DNA of 64,000 nt. Origin: Anolis sagrei. Its lineage: Eukaryota > Chordata > Lepidosauria > Squamata > Anolidae. Shown here in pieces: positions 1-12,900 of the stretch (its first letter is position 1; the number at the start of each line of letters is the position of its first letter). Under the pieces are notes generated by a model. It had not been told where the DNA came from. It saw only the letters and a list, made by a program, of their open reading frames with translations, and searched no databases. The stretch covers positions 193,808,278-193,872,277 of the forward strand of contig NC_090024.1 in the NCBI RefSeq assembly GCF_037176765.1, read 5' to 3'. The translations under genes were made by a program, and so were the position numbers.

Positions 1-496
1 CCTGATTGTTACAATTGTAGTGATAACCATGGAGATATAGATCAGATGTAAAAAGGACTTACCATGTTCTTTGGTGCTGACAGTTGAAATGACAACAATT
101 CTGAAAAGCATAAATTGCCCTGTTCATATCAAAGTGACTATGATCTGTGGCCCTAAATTCTGAAGCGGTGAATTCTTTCATGAAATATGAAAATGGGTTC
201 TAATGATAAGTTCAAAATTTTATCTGTCAGAAGTATTAAGTACCCAGAGTAATTGCACTTATTCATGTTCTTTAACTAGGCAAATGTGGTTTTGAATATT
301 TCTGTGACATAATGTAAGTGCACCTCTAATTTCCAACATACTAGTTTTGATAATCAAGTAGGTTCATAAATATTAGGTGACAGCACTGAATGCAGGGGAG
401 CAGAACTGAAATGGGGGTGAAAAAAGGAAAGATTTATGTTGAGGAAAAGTCTGAGAGCCTCTGGTTGAAAGCCACGGAGGGATTATAATGTTATGC

Positions 497-620
497 CAGT
501 TGTTCTCAACCTGTGGGTCCCCAGATGTTTTGGCCTTCAACTCCCAGAAATCCTAACTGGCTGGGATTTCTGGGAGTTGTAGGCCAAAACAGCTGGGGAT
601 CCACAGGTTGAGAACCACTG
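497..620. mobile_element. Palindromic hAT-type MITE
   Basis: A 124-bp near-perfect palindrome that begins CAGTTGTTCTCAACCTGTGG and ends with its reverse complement (AGGTTGAGAACCACTG). It is the same family as the copy at 45613-45712, which has a clean 8-bp target duplication. Here no duplication is seen, perhaps because a SINE abuts its right end. Confidence 0.75.
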
Positions 621-775
621 AGTGGCTTAAGTGGCTTGTGACTTTGAAAACCAGAGTTCGGTTCCCTACTTGGCTGTGGAAACCCTTGGGGAGTCACACA
701 CTCTCTTCCCCAGAAAACCCAGTGACAGGTTTGCCATAAATTGGAAAAGATTTGAAGGCACATAACAACAGTTGT
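621..775 (+). mobile_element. tRNA-derived SINE with MIR-like layout, degraded
   Basis: A box-B-like GAGTTCGGTTCC (near 653-664), then a CTGTGGAAACCC block and a tail ending TTTGAAGGCACATAACAACA. The same tail is found at 20109-20322 and 31755-31947. Strongly diverged, so probably old. Confidence 0.55.
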
Positions 776-1087
776 AGCTAGAGATAACATACAACATATC
801 ACAGCAAAGAGCTAGTAGCCAGATTCATTTAGTAATTTGAGAGAACTGGCACTCACTACAAAGGAATGTTGTGGGAGCTTTCCTCATAGAAGAACAACAG
901 ATATTATTTTTGACTCTGATCATAAGGCAGTGGAGAATGTGTATATGTGTTTTCAAGTTCCCTGTTAACTTTTGGTGATGTTATTAATTTAAATGGGTTT
1001 TTTAAGGCTAGGAATACTTGGAGATAGTTTTGCCAATTTGTTCTCTTGAAATATATCCTACACCACTTGGTATTCATTGACAGTCCC

Positions 1088-1165
1088 TCCACCCAAGTAT
1101 TAACCAGGGTTGACCCTGATTAGCTTCCAAGATCAGACAGGATCTGTTGACTTTAGGAAATTTAG
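1088..1165 (-). mobile_element. 5S rRNA-derived SINE fragment
   Basis: In reverse complement the block reads as the internal promoter half of 5S rRNA (CTGTCTGATCTTGGAAGCTA, then CCTGGTTAATACTTGG). Only the head is recognised. The forward-strand copies are at 46312-46480 and 49290-49493. Confidence 0.65.
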
Positions 1166-1329
1166 ACCCTCTTGGGACAGTAAAGTATATGCAGCTATAA
1201 GTGCTGAATTAATGGGCAGCAGCTAGACATTGCTGTTTTCCAGCCTTGGAAATAACCTGCTAGGGTTAAACATCTAGTGTCACTATGACAGTGAATTGTC
1301 AGTGTTTCACACTGTTAATTTTTATACAG

Positions 1330-1539
1330 GTATTGAATACCGCTGGTTTGTGAATGACTTCCCCAACTTCGTCTCAACAGACAGAAGACGCTTCATCTCA
1401 CAGACAACAGGAAACCTTTACATTGCTAAAACAGAGGCCTCTGACCTTGGCAACTACTCCTGTTTTGCCACTGGCCACATTGACTCTTTTAAAAAGAGCG
1501 TTTTTAGCACATCTTCTCAGCTCAGCCTTGTCAGAGAAG
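1330..1539 (+). CDS. CNTN2: CNTN2 exon: Ig2 domain
   Basis: First CNTN2 exon in the window. It carries the second half of Ig2: [12 protein letters not shown], then [10 protein letters not shown] and the C-strand signature DLGNYSC, ending in the Ig2-Ig3 linker. The acceptor is AG at 1328-1329 and the donor GT at 1540-1541. It enters needing two bases and leaves one base (G) that forms Asp with the next exon. Confidence 0.95.
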
Positions 1540-3907
1540 GTCAGTACATAAGGAAAACAAATCAGTAGAACACACACTGTCCTAATTCAGGAATAGGGAA
1601 GTGTAGCTCATGGGCAACATGCAACTCTCACCACAATTTTGTGGCTGCCTGTTATTTCCCTGGATGATTGTTTCCTCATTTTTAACCTTCTAGTGCCCTC
1701 TAAGGAGCTGGGGAGAAATTTCATCCCATTTCAGGAGATTCTAATCATTAGACACCTAGGAGAAATCATGTAAAACAGGTGCCAAACATAAGCTCACTGA
1801 GACTTGTTGAAGCATATTGTGCAGTCCTAACAAGAAGGTTTTAATCATGTGATGTAATGGCCCTAATAAATCTCTGGTATCATAGAATAGAGTAATGGGC
1901 CCAACAATTGGGACAAAAAAGGATGGAAAAGAAGAATGTTACAGATACCAAATGGTGGCTTTGATCCAGAATTAGAAACATGCAATTGGACCAAGAAGAT
2001 TTCCTTTCTTTCCCATGGCAGTCTTTCCAGGTCCTTGAATGTCCTTCACAGAAGGTCAAGGGCCTCTGCGGAATTTCTGTGATGCACAGGAAGAAGATGT
2101 TGTGTTTTGTCCCATTCAAATATAAAGCAACGGTGGAAAACCCTAGGGTTCTTTTTTACATCATTTGATCCAGCACATGGATGCTGTGAGCAAAGCAATC
2201 TTCCCTTTTCTGTCTTTTCTTGCTATGGTTTGAATCTTCTATCCCAATCCATCTGTGTTACAGTGAATGAGCCATGCTGAAGAAAGGATAAGATTGCTTG
2301 AAGCAGTGGATCATAGCATGGCCTGGAGTTAGAGGAGAATATGGCTTCCCTCCTCTTGCCCACCTGTTTAGTTTCATTGGGAGGGAAGGAGGACTATCTA
2401 GCCTCCATCCTCTGCTTTATATGTGAGCAAGGCATACAACCAAATAAAATTAAATGGACCCATTGTTTTGACTCTTTTGTAGTCTGACATTTACCAGGCA
2501 GCATTTTAGAATGCTTAGGCTATGCCCCATGCAATTGTTTTAGGTCAAAACCTAACCTTTCAATGTTACCCAGCTGTAAAAAAAAAAAAAGTTGTGGGGA
2601 ACAGGGGACGTAGCATCATATTTTCTGTAACTTGCATTACATTTGCACTTATGTGGCCCTCATCCATCAATCAAACAAATCCTGGGTTTGTGACTTGGTC
2701 AGGCAATATAGCTTTTATGGCTGAGAATTCAAAATGTGCATGTTCATGTGCATGCCCTCAGGTTCCCTGTTACCTTATAGAAGCTGCATTCATTTAATAA
2801 GGTTTTCTTAGACAAGGAATGCTCCTCCCTAAACTACAAACCCAGTATTTCATAGAATGTTGCCATGGCAGTTAAAAGGGACTCATACTAACTTCACTTA
2901 TAATGTGAAGGGACTGCTGATTCCAGGAAGAGATAGCCATTGCAGTTCAGACAGGAATGAGAAATGTCTGGGGGAGATAACAGGTTCAGTTCAGCTGTGG
3001 ATACAGTTCAGTTTGGCAATAGACTTAGTCCCCTATTACACTGTCATATAATTCAAGTTATCAGAGCAGATAATCCACATTATCTGCTTTAAACTGGATT
3101 ATATGAGTCTAGACCGCCATATAATCCAGTTGAAAGTAGATAATCTGGATTTTATATGGCAGTGTAGCAAGGTCTTTATGGATGAAAACTTCAAATTCAA
3201 GGTTTATTGAAGTCGAGTAAGTGTTCAGGGCCAAGACACTGCTGTTACAAAGGAGGCAAAAGGAACGCGTACAACCAATATGAATTTTGTGACCCAATGA
3301 AATTCTCCTTCAGTCTCCAAATTTCTAGCATTGCAGTAATGTAAAACTTCAGTCGAGTATTTAGAAATACAGTTTAGACAGCCAAGAAAAAAGAATTAGG
3401 CAAAATTGACAAGGGAATTGTAAGAGTTCTAGGTGTGAATATTTTTCAATGTGCCACTCTTAGCAATGCTAGGAATGTAGGAAGTGCAGGTAAATTTTAT
3501 GAGAGGGAATGCCTTTATACCCTTTTTTGTAGCTATAGACCTGGCAAAAAAGGTTTGAGGCTGAAGTACATCCTTTAGAAAGGATCTGTAGTTCAGGAAA
3601 TCCTTTGGAAATTGCACTCCTGCAGGTTACAGCCAGCCATCCTTGAATTGACTTATACACTTTTATGGGATCAGAAGTGAGGAGGTTGACAAGACTTGAA
3701 AAGGAGTGGGATTGGAAAGAAAGGTAATTGTGCCCCATCTATAAGGAGATCCTGATAGTGGAGGAGATGACTCTTCATATGAACCAGAATCTCCTTAGGA
3801 GGGATGCTAATCAACCAAATGTCCTGTCATTAAACTTTCCTACAAAGAGAACATAGGCTCCAACCTTAGATCACATCAGACCATTCATCATCATCATCAT
3901 CATTATT

Positions 3908-3948
<41 letters not shown>

Positions 3949-6900
3949 TTTATTTGTACCCCGCTAGCATCTCCCGCAGGACTCAATGCGGCTTACTTAG
4001 GCCAAGGCCTCAAAACACAATACAACAGTACAATACCTAGTGCAAATTAAAACAGTTAAGCAGAAATAAACAACAGCAATAACAATACATCAAAACATCA
4101 AGACAATATAAAACTGGGCCAGGCCAGAAAATGGGTACAAGATTAAAAGTGCTGATGTGGCAGGAGGTATGTAGGATTATAAAGTAAGTGCGGTGTGCAG
4201 TGATCTTAGTTCTATAAAGTGCTTCTAGGACTTGGTATTGGAGGTTCCTAATCTGAAAAGGCACATCGGAACAGCCAGGTCTTCAAGTTCTTTCTGAAGA
4301 CTGCCAGCGAAGGGGCCTGTCCAAGGTCTTATGGGAGGGCGTTCCAGAGTCGGGGGGGCACCACAGAAAAAGCCCTGTCTCGGGTTCCCACCAAGCGCGC
4401 CTGTGACGTGGGCGGGATCACGAGCAGGGCCTCTCCAGATGACCAGAGTGAGCATGTGGGTTCATAGACGGGGATGCGGTCACGTAGGTAGGGTGGTCCC
4501 AAACCGTTCAGGGCTTTGTAGGTAAGCACCTGCACCTTGAATTGGGCTCGGAAGATAAACAGCAGCCAGTGGAGCTCCTTGAATAGGAGGGTTGACCTCT
4601 CTCTGTAATGAGCCCCGGTTAACATCCTGGCTGCTGCCCATTGGACCAGTTGGAATTTCCGAGCCGTTTTCAAGGGCAGCCCTATGTAGAGCGCATTGCA
4701 GAAGTCCAATCTAGAGGTGACCAAGGCATGGACCACCCCGGCCAGATCAGCCTTCGCGAGGTACGGTCGCAGCTGGCGCACAAGTCTCAGTTGTGCAAAA
4801 GCCCTCCCGGACACCGCCGACGCCTGAGCCTCAAGCGTGAGCGATGAGTCCAAGAGGACTCCCAAACTGCGGACCTGTGGCTTCAAGGGGAGTGTAACCC
4901 CGTTCAACACAGGTTGCCACCCTGTACCCTGATCCGGTTTGCGATCGACCAGGAGGACCTCTGTCTTGTCAGGATTGATCTTCAGCTTGTTCTTCCTCAT
5001 CCAGATAGACATTCATGTAACTTTGTGTCAAATTGTAACACAGCTGACAAACCTAAGAGGATTGTTTTATATATAAAGATAGAAATAAACTCCGGATTTG
5101 CATATTTAAAGATTGAGATGTACTTTATATTAAAGCATTGCATGAATATGAATATCTAGTGTCTTCCTTGGAGGGTTTCAATGCTCTTAACCTCTTTGCA
5201 TTTCCTTTCCACAGATTCTAGACCATATGCCCCAACCATTAAAGCCAAGTTTCCCTCCGACACTTTCGCTCTGGCCGGGCAGTTGGTTGCTTTGGAGTGT
5301 TTTGCCTTTGGGAAGTAAGTAGTTCTATTAATTGCCCTACTGGCAAAAGGAGAAAAGTAGAAATGTTGCAGACCAGCAAAAGCACAAACTTGGTTTGAAA
5401 GTCTTTGCTTCCAAAAGCTAAGATTATACAGTTGGAAGTAATGAAAGAGCCACCATTTAAAATAATAGAGAATATTTACCATGCAGCTAATTATCAAACT
5501 GCAAACATTTAGCTCATGTGATTTCAGATATATTTATTTTTAGCCGCATTGAATCCCTATATCAGTATGAAGAAGGGATAAAAATAAAGTAAATAAATAA
5601 ATAATGAATAAATCTTTGATGATGACCCACTTATCATCCATTCCATTACAGAGGAGTTGATTTGAGTTAGCAAACTGTGCTGCATTTGCCTGTTACGTGA
5701 GCTAAAAACTTAATAATCTGGATATGTTTTTTTTTTCAGTATTATGAATACCTTTGATTATTGGATAATAAATATCAGCAGATGTGACTTTGGGTTCACC
5801 ATGGCTTGATTTATTCAAGACTCGTTTTAATGCTGGGCATTTTTACCTGGCATGGTAAAATAATAAATAAGAATGATTCTGAATGTGTTTGGAGATTATA
5901 CGAAATAATTAGTAATTTAAAATACATCCCAAAGTCCCAGATTGGGAATGGAGAATGGATATCATTTAGTCAAAGCAAGCAATTTACAGACATAACTTGA
6001 CCTTTAGTGAGTCAATTAATTATTTGTTAATTAAACTCTGGGTTGAGAGAGATGGTAGGAAATAAGACAGTTAAGTAATAAGACAAAGGGGAGCATTAGG
6101 ACATTTTAAATAATGCAAGATGCTGCTCACAATGGGGGAGGTTTGATGAAAAGGAGTCATCCTCAATATTTAGCTATGGCTAGATAAAAAGGTTTTCTTG
6201 ACTGCATCCCCTAGAATCCCCAGCCTACAACCCAGTTAGCAATCCTAACTTTTCAAAGTAATGGTAATTTTGTTGCCCTTGAAGACTGCATTGTGTTTTC
6301 ACAGATATTTTCTTTTGTAATCTAGCCCTGTCCCGCAAATAAAATGGCGGAAGTTGGATGGTAGCCAGTCTTCCAGGTGGATTACAACAGAACCCCTCCT
6401 GGAGTTTAAAGAAGTCGGCTTTGAGGATGAAGGCACTTACGAGTGCGAGGCTGAGAACATCCAAGGAAAAGACACCTATCGGGGTCGCATCATAATTCAA
6501 GGTACAGCAGCCAAGCAAGTTTCTGTGCAAGACACAGCTTGCCATTTTGATAATTATTTGTCCATCCTTGAAATGCTTAGGTCTCAAGTCCAGGAAACCA
6601 CATATCTGTTTTGGTTAGAGAAGTGATGTTCAAACTGGGGTCCCCAGATTTTGTTGGACCTGCTGTCTAAGGCTTTTGAGGCTGAGGTCCCAGGTTTGGG
6701 ACTCATTGTCCTAAAACTGAGCATCCAAGTGTTGGGAATTGATCCACAAGAAAAATGGAGACTTGGAACAATGAATATTGTTTCTTATTTCTGATACAAT
6801 GCATATAAAGGGTGAAAAGAAAGAGATGAAACAGTAAACCAAAGAGCAAGTGTTAACAAGTGAGCTGGATATAGGAATGAGGCAAGTCTGATTGAACCAA

Positions 6901-9900
6901 AGACTTGCATTTAGAGTAAAATGCCTATCATGCTGGAGAGCTGGATCAAGCATCATCCCGTAGCCATTTTCAAGATATTCTTTTATCCACATTTTAGAAA
7001 TGAAATGTCTTATAGCTAAAAAAGGAAGAATATGAGGATTTTTTTAACCCACATCGGTGTTCTCCAATGCTGAATAGAAAGGAAATCATATGCCTTTTTG
7101 TTGTCCAAAGTGGAACTCTTACTTATTTGTACTGGCAAAATGCAAAATAGATAGCTATTCCCACCTTACTGGATTTGTCTCCTATATAGCTGTTAAAAGA
7201 TGGATTGGGTCAGAAAAAAGAGAGATGAGAATCCAAATTCAGGATCATAAACCTGATTGATATCATGGACAACTAGATCCATACCCTTAGGATTTAAGCA
7301 CCCAAAGCCTTAGACCTGGATGGATGAATCTGTCAGTTTTGGTTTTTCCACAGTTAATTTTTTTTAAAAAAAAAATCTTATATGCTTTGCATTATCCATG
7401 TGAAGGAATATATGAGTTTGAGTAAATTCTTCTTAAAAACACAGGTACATTCTTGCGTTGTCCTGATTGTGGGCGGGTTACGTATTACACTACATTCCTG
7501 CTTCTGAGTGGCGCATTGCATTGATATCTGTGCCCCTTTGTAGCTCAACCAGAATGGCTGAAGGTCATTTCGGACAAAGAAGCTGACATTGGAGCAGACC
7601 TCCACTGGAGCTGTGCTGCAGCTGGGAAGCCCAGGCCTACTCTAAGATGGCTACGGAATGGACAGCCATTAACTTCACAGGTGCCCCATCTATCATTGCT
7701 TGACAAATGCCATTTATATTTTTACTTTCCCTTTTGCTTCACCTGCTAAATACTGGGGTAATATAATCAAGCCACTTCTGTGGTTTTCCTTATTCTATTG
7801 CTTCTCTCCTTCATCATTATTTTTCTTGATTGTTAGTTAGGTTGGGTAGCTCTTCACAAAGTAATAACAATTATTTTAAACAGGCTGAATCCAGGAATGT
7901 TATTATTATGTAACTATACATATATAAGTCTATTATACATGTATGTATAGCATTTAAACCACTGAGCTGCTGAACTTGCTGACTGAAAAGTTTGTGGTTC
8001 GAATCCGGGGAGCAGGGTGAACTCCCACTGTTAACTCCAGCTTCTGCCAATCTAGCAGTTCAAAATCATATAAGTGTGAGTAGATCAATAGGTACAGCTT
8101 TTACAGGAAGGTAATACCATTCCATGCAGTCATGCTGGCCACACGACCTTTGAGGTGTCTGCAGACAACACCGGCTTTTCTGCTTAGAAATGGAGATACG
8201 CACCACCCCCCAGAGTCAGACATGACTAGATTCAGTGTCAGTGGAAACCTTTACCTTTACTTTATACATATATCTATCTTTCAGAACAAAAAGTGCAAGT
8301 AATTATCTAGGAGCATTAATGTAGGAATGAAATTTCAGATTCTGAAACAGGGATGGGCACAATGTAGGCACGTGCTTTACCACATACACACCAAATTGTC
8401 TTAATGTAAAAAGACATTAGGAGGCAGCGAAGTATATTTTCTCACATTGTTAGGGCCTCCGCCAGTATTCTAGGCTTTTTTCACCTCCTCCAAGCCTAAA
8501 ACGGCTATGTGTATGTATGTGTGTGAAAGCATTTTTTCTTTCATTCCCAAAAGGACATTAGAGACTTTTAAATTAAAATTGAAAAATGGGAAACCAGTGA
8601 GGTACTTCTAGATCCTTCAAAGGGCATGTGAGGTTTTTGTCTTTTGGCATGTCCAATCCCTACTGAGCATCACTTATCTGGAAATTTGAAATCCAAAATA
8701 CTCCAAAATCCTAGAAAAACCCTCATAGAAGGCAAAGATAGTGGCATCTTTCATTTTTGACGTGTCAGTGTACATAAACTTCATTTCATACACTTAGTTA
8801 TTACAATTATTGTATATAATTATCTTTAGAGCAGCAGTCCATGGTCCACATGTGGCTCAGGATGCCTATGAATATGGCCTGACACAAAATTGTAAACTTA
8901 CTTAAACATTATGAACAAATTGAGGGGGGGAACTCAATTTTTTGGTTTTTAAGTGCAAACTTTGTCAACAGAATAGAATGAAATAATCAGAGTATATTGT
9001 AGACAAAGTGTCATCCATAATTCTCATTATAATTGCAAAAAATTCAGCCAGAGGGCTTCCTCAACTATTTAAAAAGACCCTTTGAACAGGGTGGTGCATA
9101 ATTAGCATTATTATGCAAGGCCCTTTAAAGCTTATCTGTGGTGGCAAATATCAAGAAAATTATACATGGATTGTTGGGATTTTTTTTTCTGGGGGGTGCT
9201 TATCAGTTATCATTAGTGTTAGCATATTTATGTGTTTCCCCAAACAATTCCTTTTCTTCATCCTATGTCACTCAGGGAAGCTGAAAGTTTGGACAGCCCT
9301 GCTTTAGGCTATGTACATAAGATGTGTTTGAATGTTGTGTTTAGACCTAAGCCCCATTTCCAAGATATTTCATTATATAAATATGCACAAATACAGGTAT
9401 TTTAAAACTGGGGGGGGGGGGGAGTGGACTCCAAAACACTTCTTGTTGTCCTCCAAGCATTTCCGATAAGGGATGCTGAGCCTATAGTCAGAGAGCTTGT
9501 TTGCACAATCGTAGCTTATGGACAATCTGCAGGTTACTCAGAAAGGCTTTCTCTTCTCCTCCTGTTTGAATCAAACCAGGAAGCTTTTTGCTCACTATAA
9601 CTGTTGCCTGCTTCATCAAATATGCAAAATTAATAGGATTCGGAACAAAGCAGGATATTAAACCACTTTAGATAAAGTAGCTTAATATTGTCTTCCCACT
9701 AGTTCAGAAGCAATTCCCAGTTAAGATTAAACAGGAAGCTACGGTTGATTAGAAAATCGCCTCTGAAGAAATCTTGCCAAAAAAAACCCTCTATGATAAG
9801 TTTGTCTTGGGATCACCATGAGCTGGAAATGACTTGAAGGCAAACAACAACTAATACTTAATTGAAGATCTGCTGGGTTGTTTTTCTGGCTCATATGTAG

Positions 9901-12900
9901 GAGCTGCACACACACCTACAAACCTTCTTCCTATGCTTTCTTGATTTCATAAATCAAGATATGGTTCTCTGAATCTCTCCATAGAATTGCTATTTCAAGA
10001 GGAAAGAGACAGAAAGAATAGTTTTTGAGTAAAGCAATCATGGTTGACCTTCAGACAAAAGAAATACAATTTTAAAAGAAACAGTGCCTTGTGTGAAATT
10101 CATTGTCTTTTGAGAAAATTGCAAACAAAATTATAAGAAGAGAACAAAAACATAATGAAACTGGGATCAATACACCCACTTAAAAGAGGTTTTTTTTGCT
10201 ATGGCATACCTATTCATAAGTTTCTCCTTATTTTTCTTCCTTATTTTCTCACAGATCTTTACATGACTCAGAAGTAAATCTCATTGAGTTTAAGACCGCT
10301 TCACACAGCTCCTGGGGCTGGGTCGTTACACCGTCATTTGCTACCAAAAGGGAAGGTGTGCCGCTCATGGTGTCCCACACCCTCCCTCCTTCACCCAGTA
10401 TAAGATGGGGATGGGACAAGGCACATTGATGCCCTGTCCCCATAATATATGAGAGAGGGTGGCAATGCGCATTGCCCCTCTGCCCTTTCCTCCATCATAT
10501 GGTAAAATAGAGATGAAAGTGTGGCTAGCTTCATTGGAGCTACCTGAAAAACACATTCCTCTCTGTGGTGGCAATTAAAGTTGTGTCAAATTCTGCTCGG
10601 TGTACAGTGTAGGTGTGCCGTATGAGATATTTGTGTGCAAACATGTATGGAGTAGTATACACTACATCGAACACATTGTTCTTAACATATTCATTTTCTT
10701 CATGCTGTTTTCTTAGTAAAAATAATCTGTTTTGGGATAAAATACCATCACCATTAATTTCCTAAGTGAGCAGTTATCCTTGGAGGTCACCACTACTTCA
10801 GTCGTTGTATTGTGTATACACACAAAGTCACTCACAGAATAGGAGCCCCTGGTGGAGCAATGGGTTAAACCCTTGCGCCGGCAGGACAGAAGACCAACAG
10901 GTCTGCGGTTCAGATCCAGGGAGAGCACAGATGAGCTCCTTCTGTCAGCTCCAGCTCCCCATGTGGGGACATGAGAGAAGCTTCCCACAAGGATAGTAAA
11001 ACATCAAAACATCCGGGTATCCCCTGGGCAACATCCTTGCAGACAGTCAATTCTCTTACACCAGAAGCAATTTGCATTTTCTCAAGTCGCTCCTGACATT
11101 AAAAAAAACAACTCACAGAATGACTCAGCAGAGACAGAACGTGACCAACAGGCAGAATATGTTCAAGAACACAGCAGTGACATTAGTTCTGAATATCTAA
11201 TTGTCAAATGTAATGGATTATATTCTCATTTAACTACCTCATTCGCTTATTTGCACAGAATCGCATTGAAGTGAATGGTGGAGATTTGAGGATTTTCAAG
11301 TTAACAATGGAGGACTCAGGCATGTATCAGTGTGTAGGAGAGAATAAACATGGCAACATTTATGCAAGTGCTGAATTGTATGTGCAAGGTGAGTTCTGAA
11401 TTTATACATTAATTTATGTATGGAATGTATAATTTAGACACTGGATTATTTCTCCAGATATGGAACTAAAGCTTTGTCTTTGAAATCAGAGATTTTTGTG
11501 CTACACCGTCCTGATTATAATCACTCAGATCTAAGTCCTACAATGCTGAATAATAGGATGTACCTATTCAAAATGATGTATAGTAAGGTATTCTTTTTTT
11601 AAAAAAACTCTTTATTTTGTAAAATAATAAAGTTAGGTAAGAATTTTACCATGACACTTCATAGTAAAGAAACATGTTTAAAAATCATTTTATTTAGGTT
11701 CTCTTCTACCTAGTCAGGAATGAACAAATACCATAATAATTTAAATACCCAGAACTGTTCAGGTAAACAAGCAAATATTTAACCAATTATTATTTTTTGA
11801 ATAAATCATACATCTGAGTCAGATTTAAAATCCTATATTTTGAATCACTTTTAGAATCAGGCAACTTTACCATTTCCCATGACTCATAATTTTTTTCTTT
11901 TTAGCCTTTGCTCCTGATTTTCGGTTAAACCCCGTGAGGCGACTGATACCAGCAGCTCGAGGTGGAGAAATTATCATCCATTGTCAACCAAAAGCTGCCC
12001 CAAAGGCTAGCATAATTTGGACCAAAGGAACCGAGCTTCTAAGTAATGGTTCCAGGTATGAGCACTCATTCTTTTTCTAGCTAAGTAAAAAGCAGGTATT
12101 CCTCCTTACTCTGGTTACTGTACTGAGTTCTGGATAGTTTTAATATTATGAGGGAAAGGGTGTTTTAGGCCATATTTTAACTGTCCATTTAATTCAGTTC
12201 AAAGAAATCAACTTGCAGTGTCCAGATAACAAATCCCTGAAAAACTGCATGAAAGAAAGCCCTTAATGAACATCAGTGCTCTTTTGTGTAATTACCTTCT
12301 TGGCCTCAAACTGGTTCCAGGATATCCTATGCAATCATCTACACAATGAACCACAGGTTCCTCACCCTCCCAAAACTAGACCCCACTCTGATGTTTTCTG
12401 AGTACTTTCAACATCAGGGCCTATCTCAGTGAAGTCACCAAATCAGATGAGAATGAAAGAGAACCAGGGATCATATCTTGCAGGACATATTAAGTGATCT
12501 AGTTGAGACCCTCCAGTCATCCTTGCTTTATCTCAAGAATCCCAGTGGTAAGCATAGAAGTGATGCTAGTGCTGCAGATCATCATAAATTGGAGGACTGT
12601 CTGCTCGTAGATTAAGGGCAATATTCTATGACAGGTTGTCTTTGACAAGTTTGCCTAACTTGTTTTATATAGGTGTGAATCCTTTTAATTAGTCCAAGCT
12701 AATTCTATTGATTGTAGGCTTATTCAGGTTGGAATGAAGGAATTACATCATAATTTGTCTGCAATCCAATGTTATATGTCCAGTAGTTTTACCCAGAGCC
12801 CTGTTCTTACCAAAGTTCTATTTTTGACTCTTTCCTGGTGGGCTTTTTCTCTACACTTCAGAATCACTATTACTCCAAGTGGCACTTTGATCATTCGGAA

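Noticed and set aside
2522-2797. Frame with [14 protein letters not shown], which looks like an Ig strand, in a CNTN2 intron
   Set aside because: The Ig2 and Ig3 exons are already accounted for in order, the match is short, and no donor or matching contactin exon follows; an A-run interrupts it.
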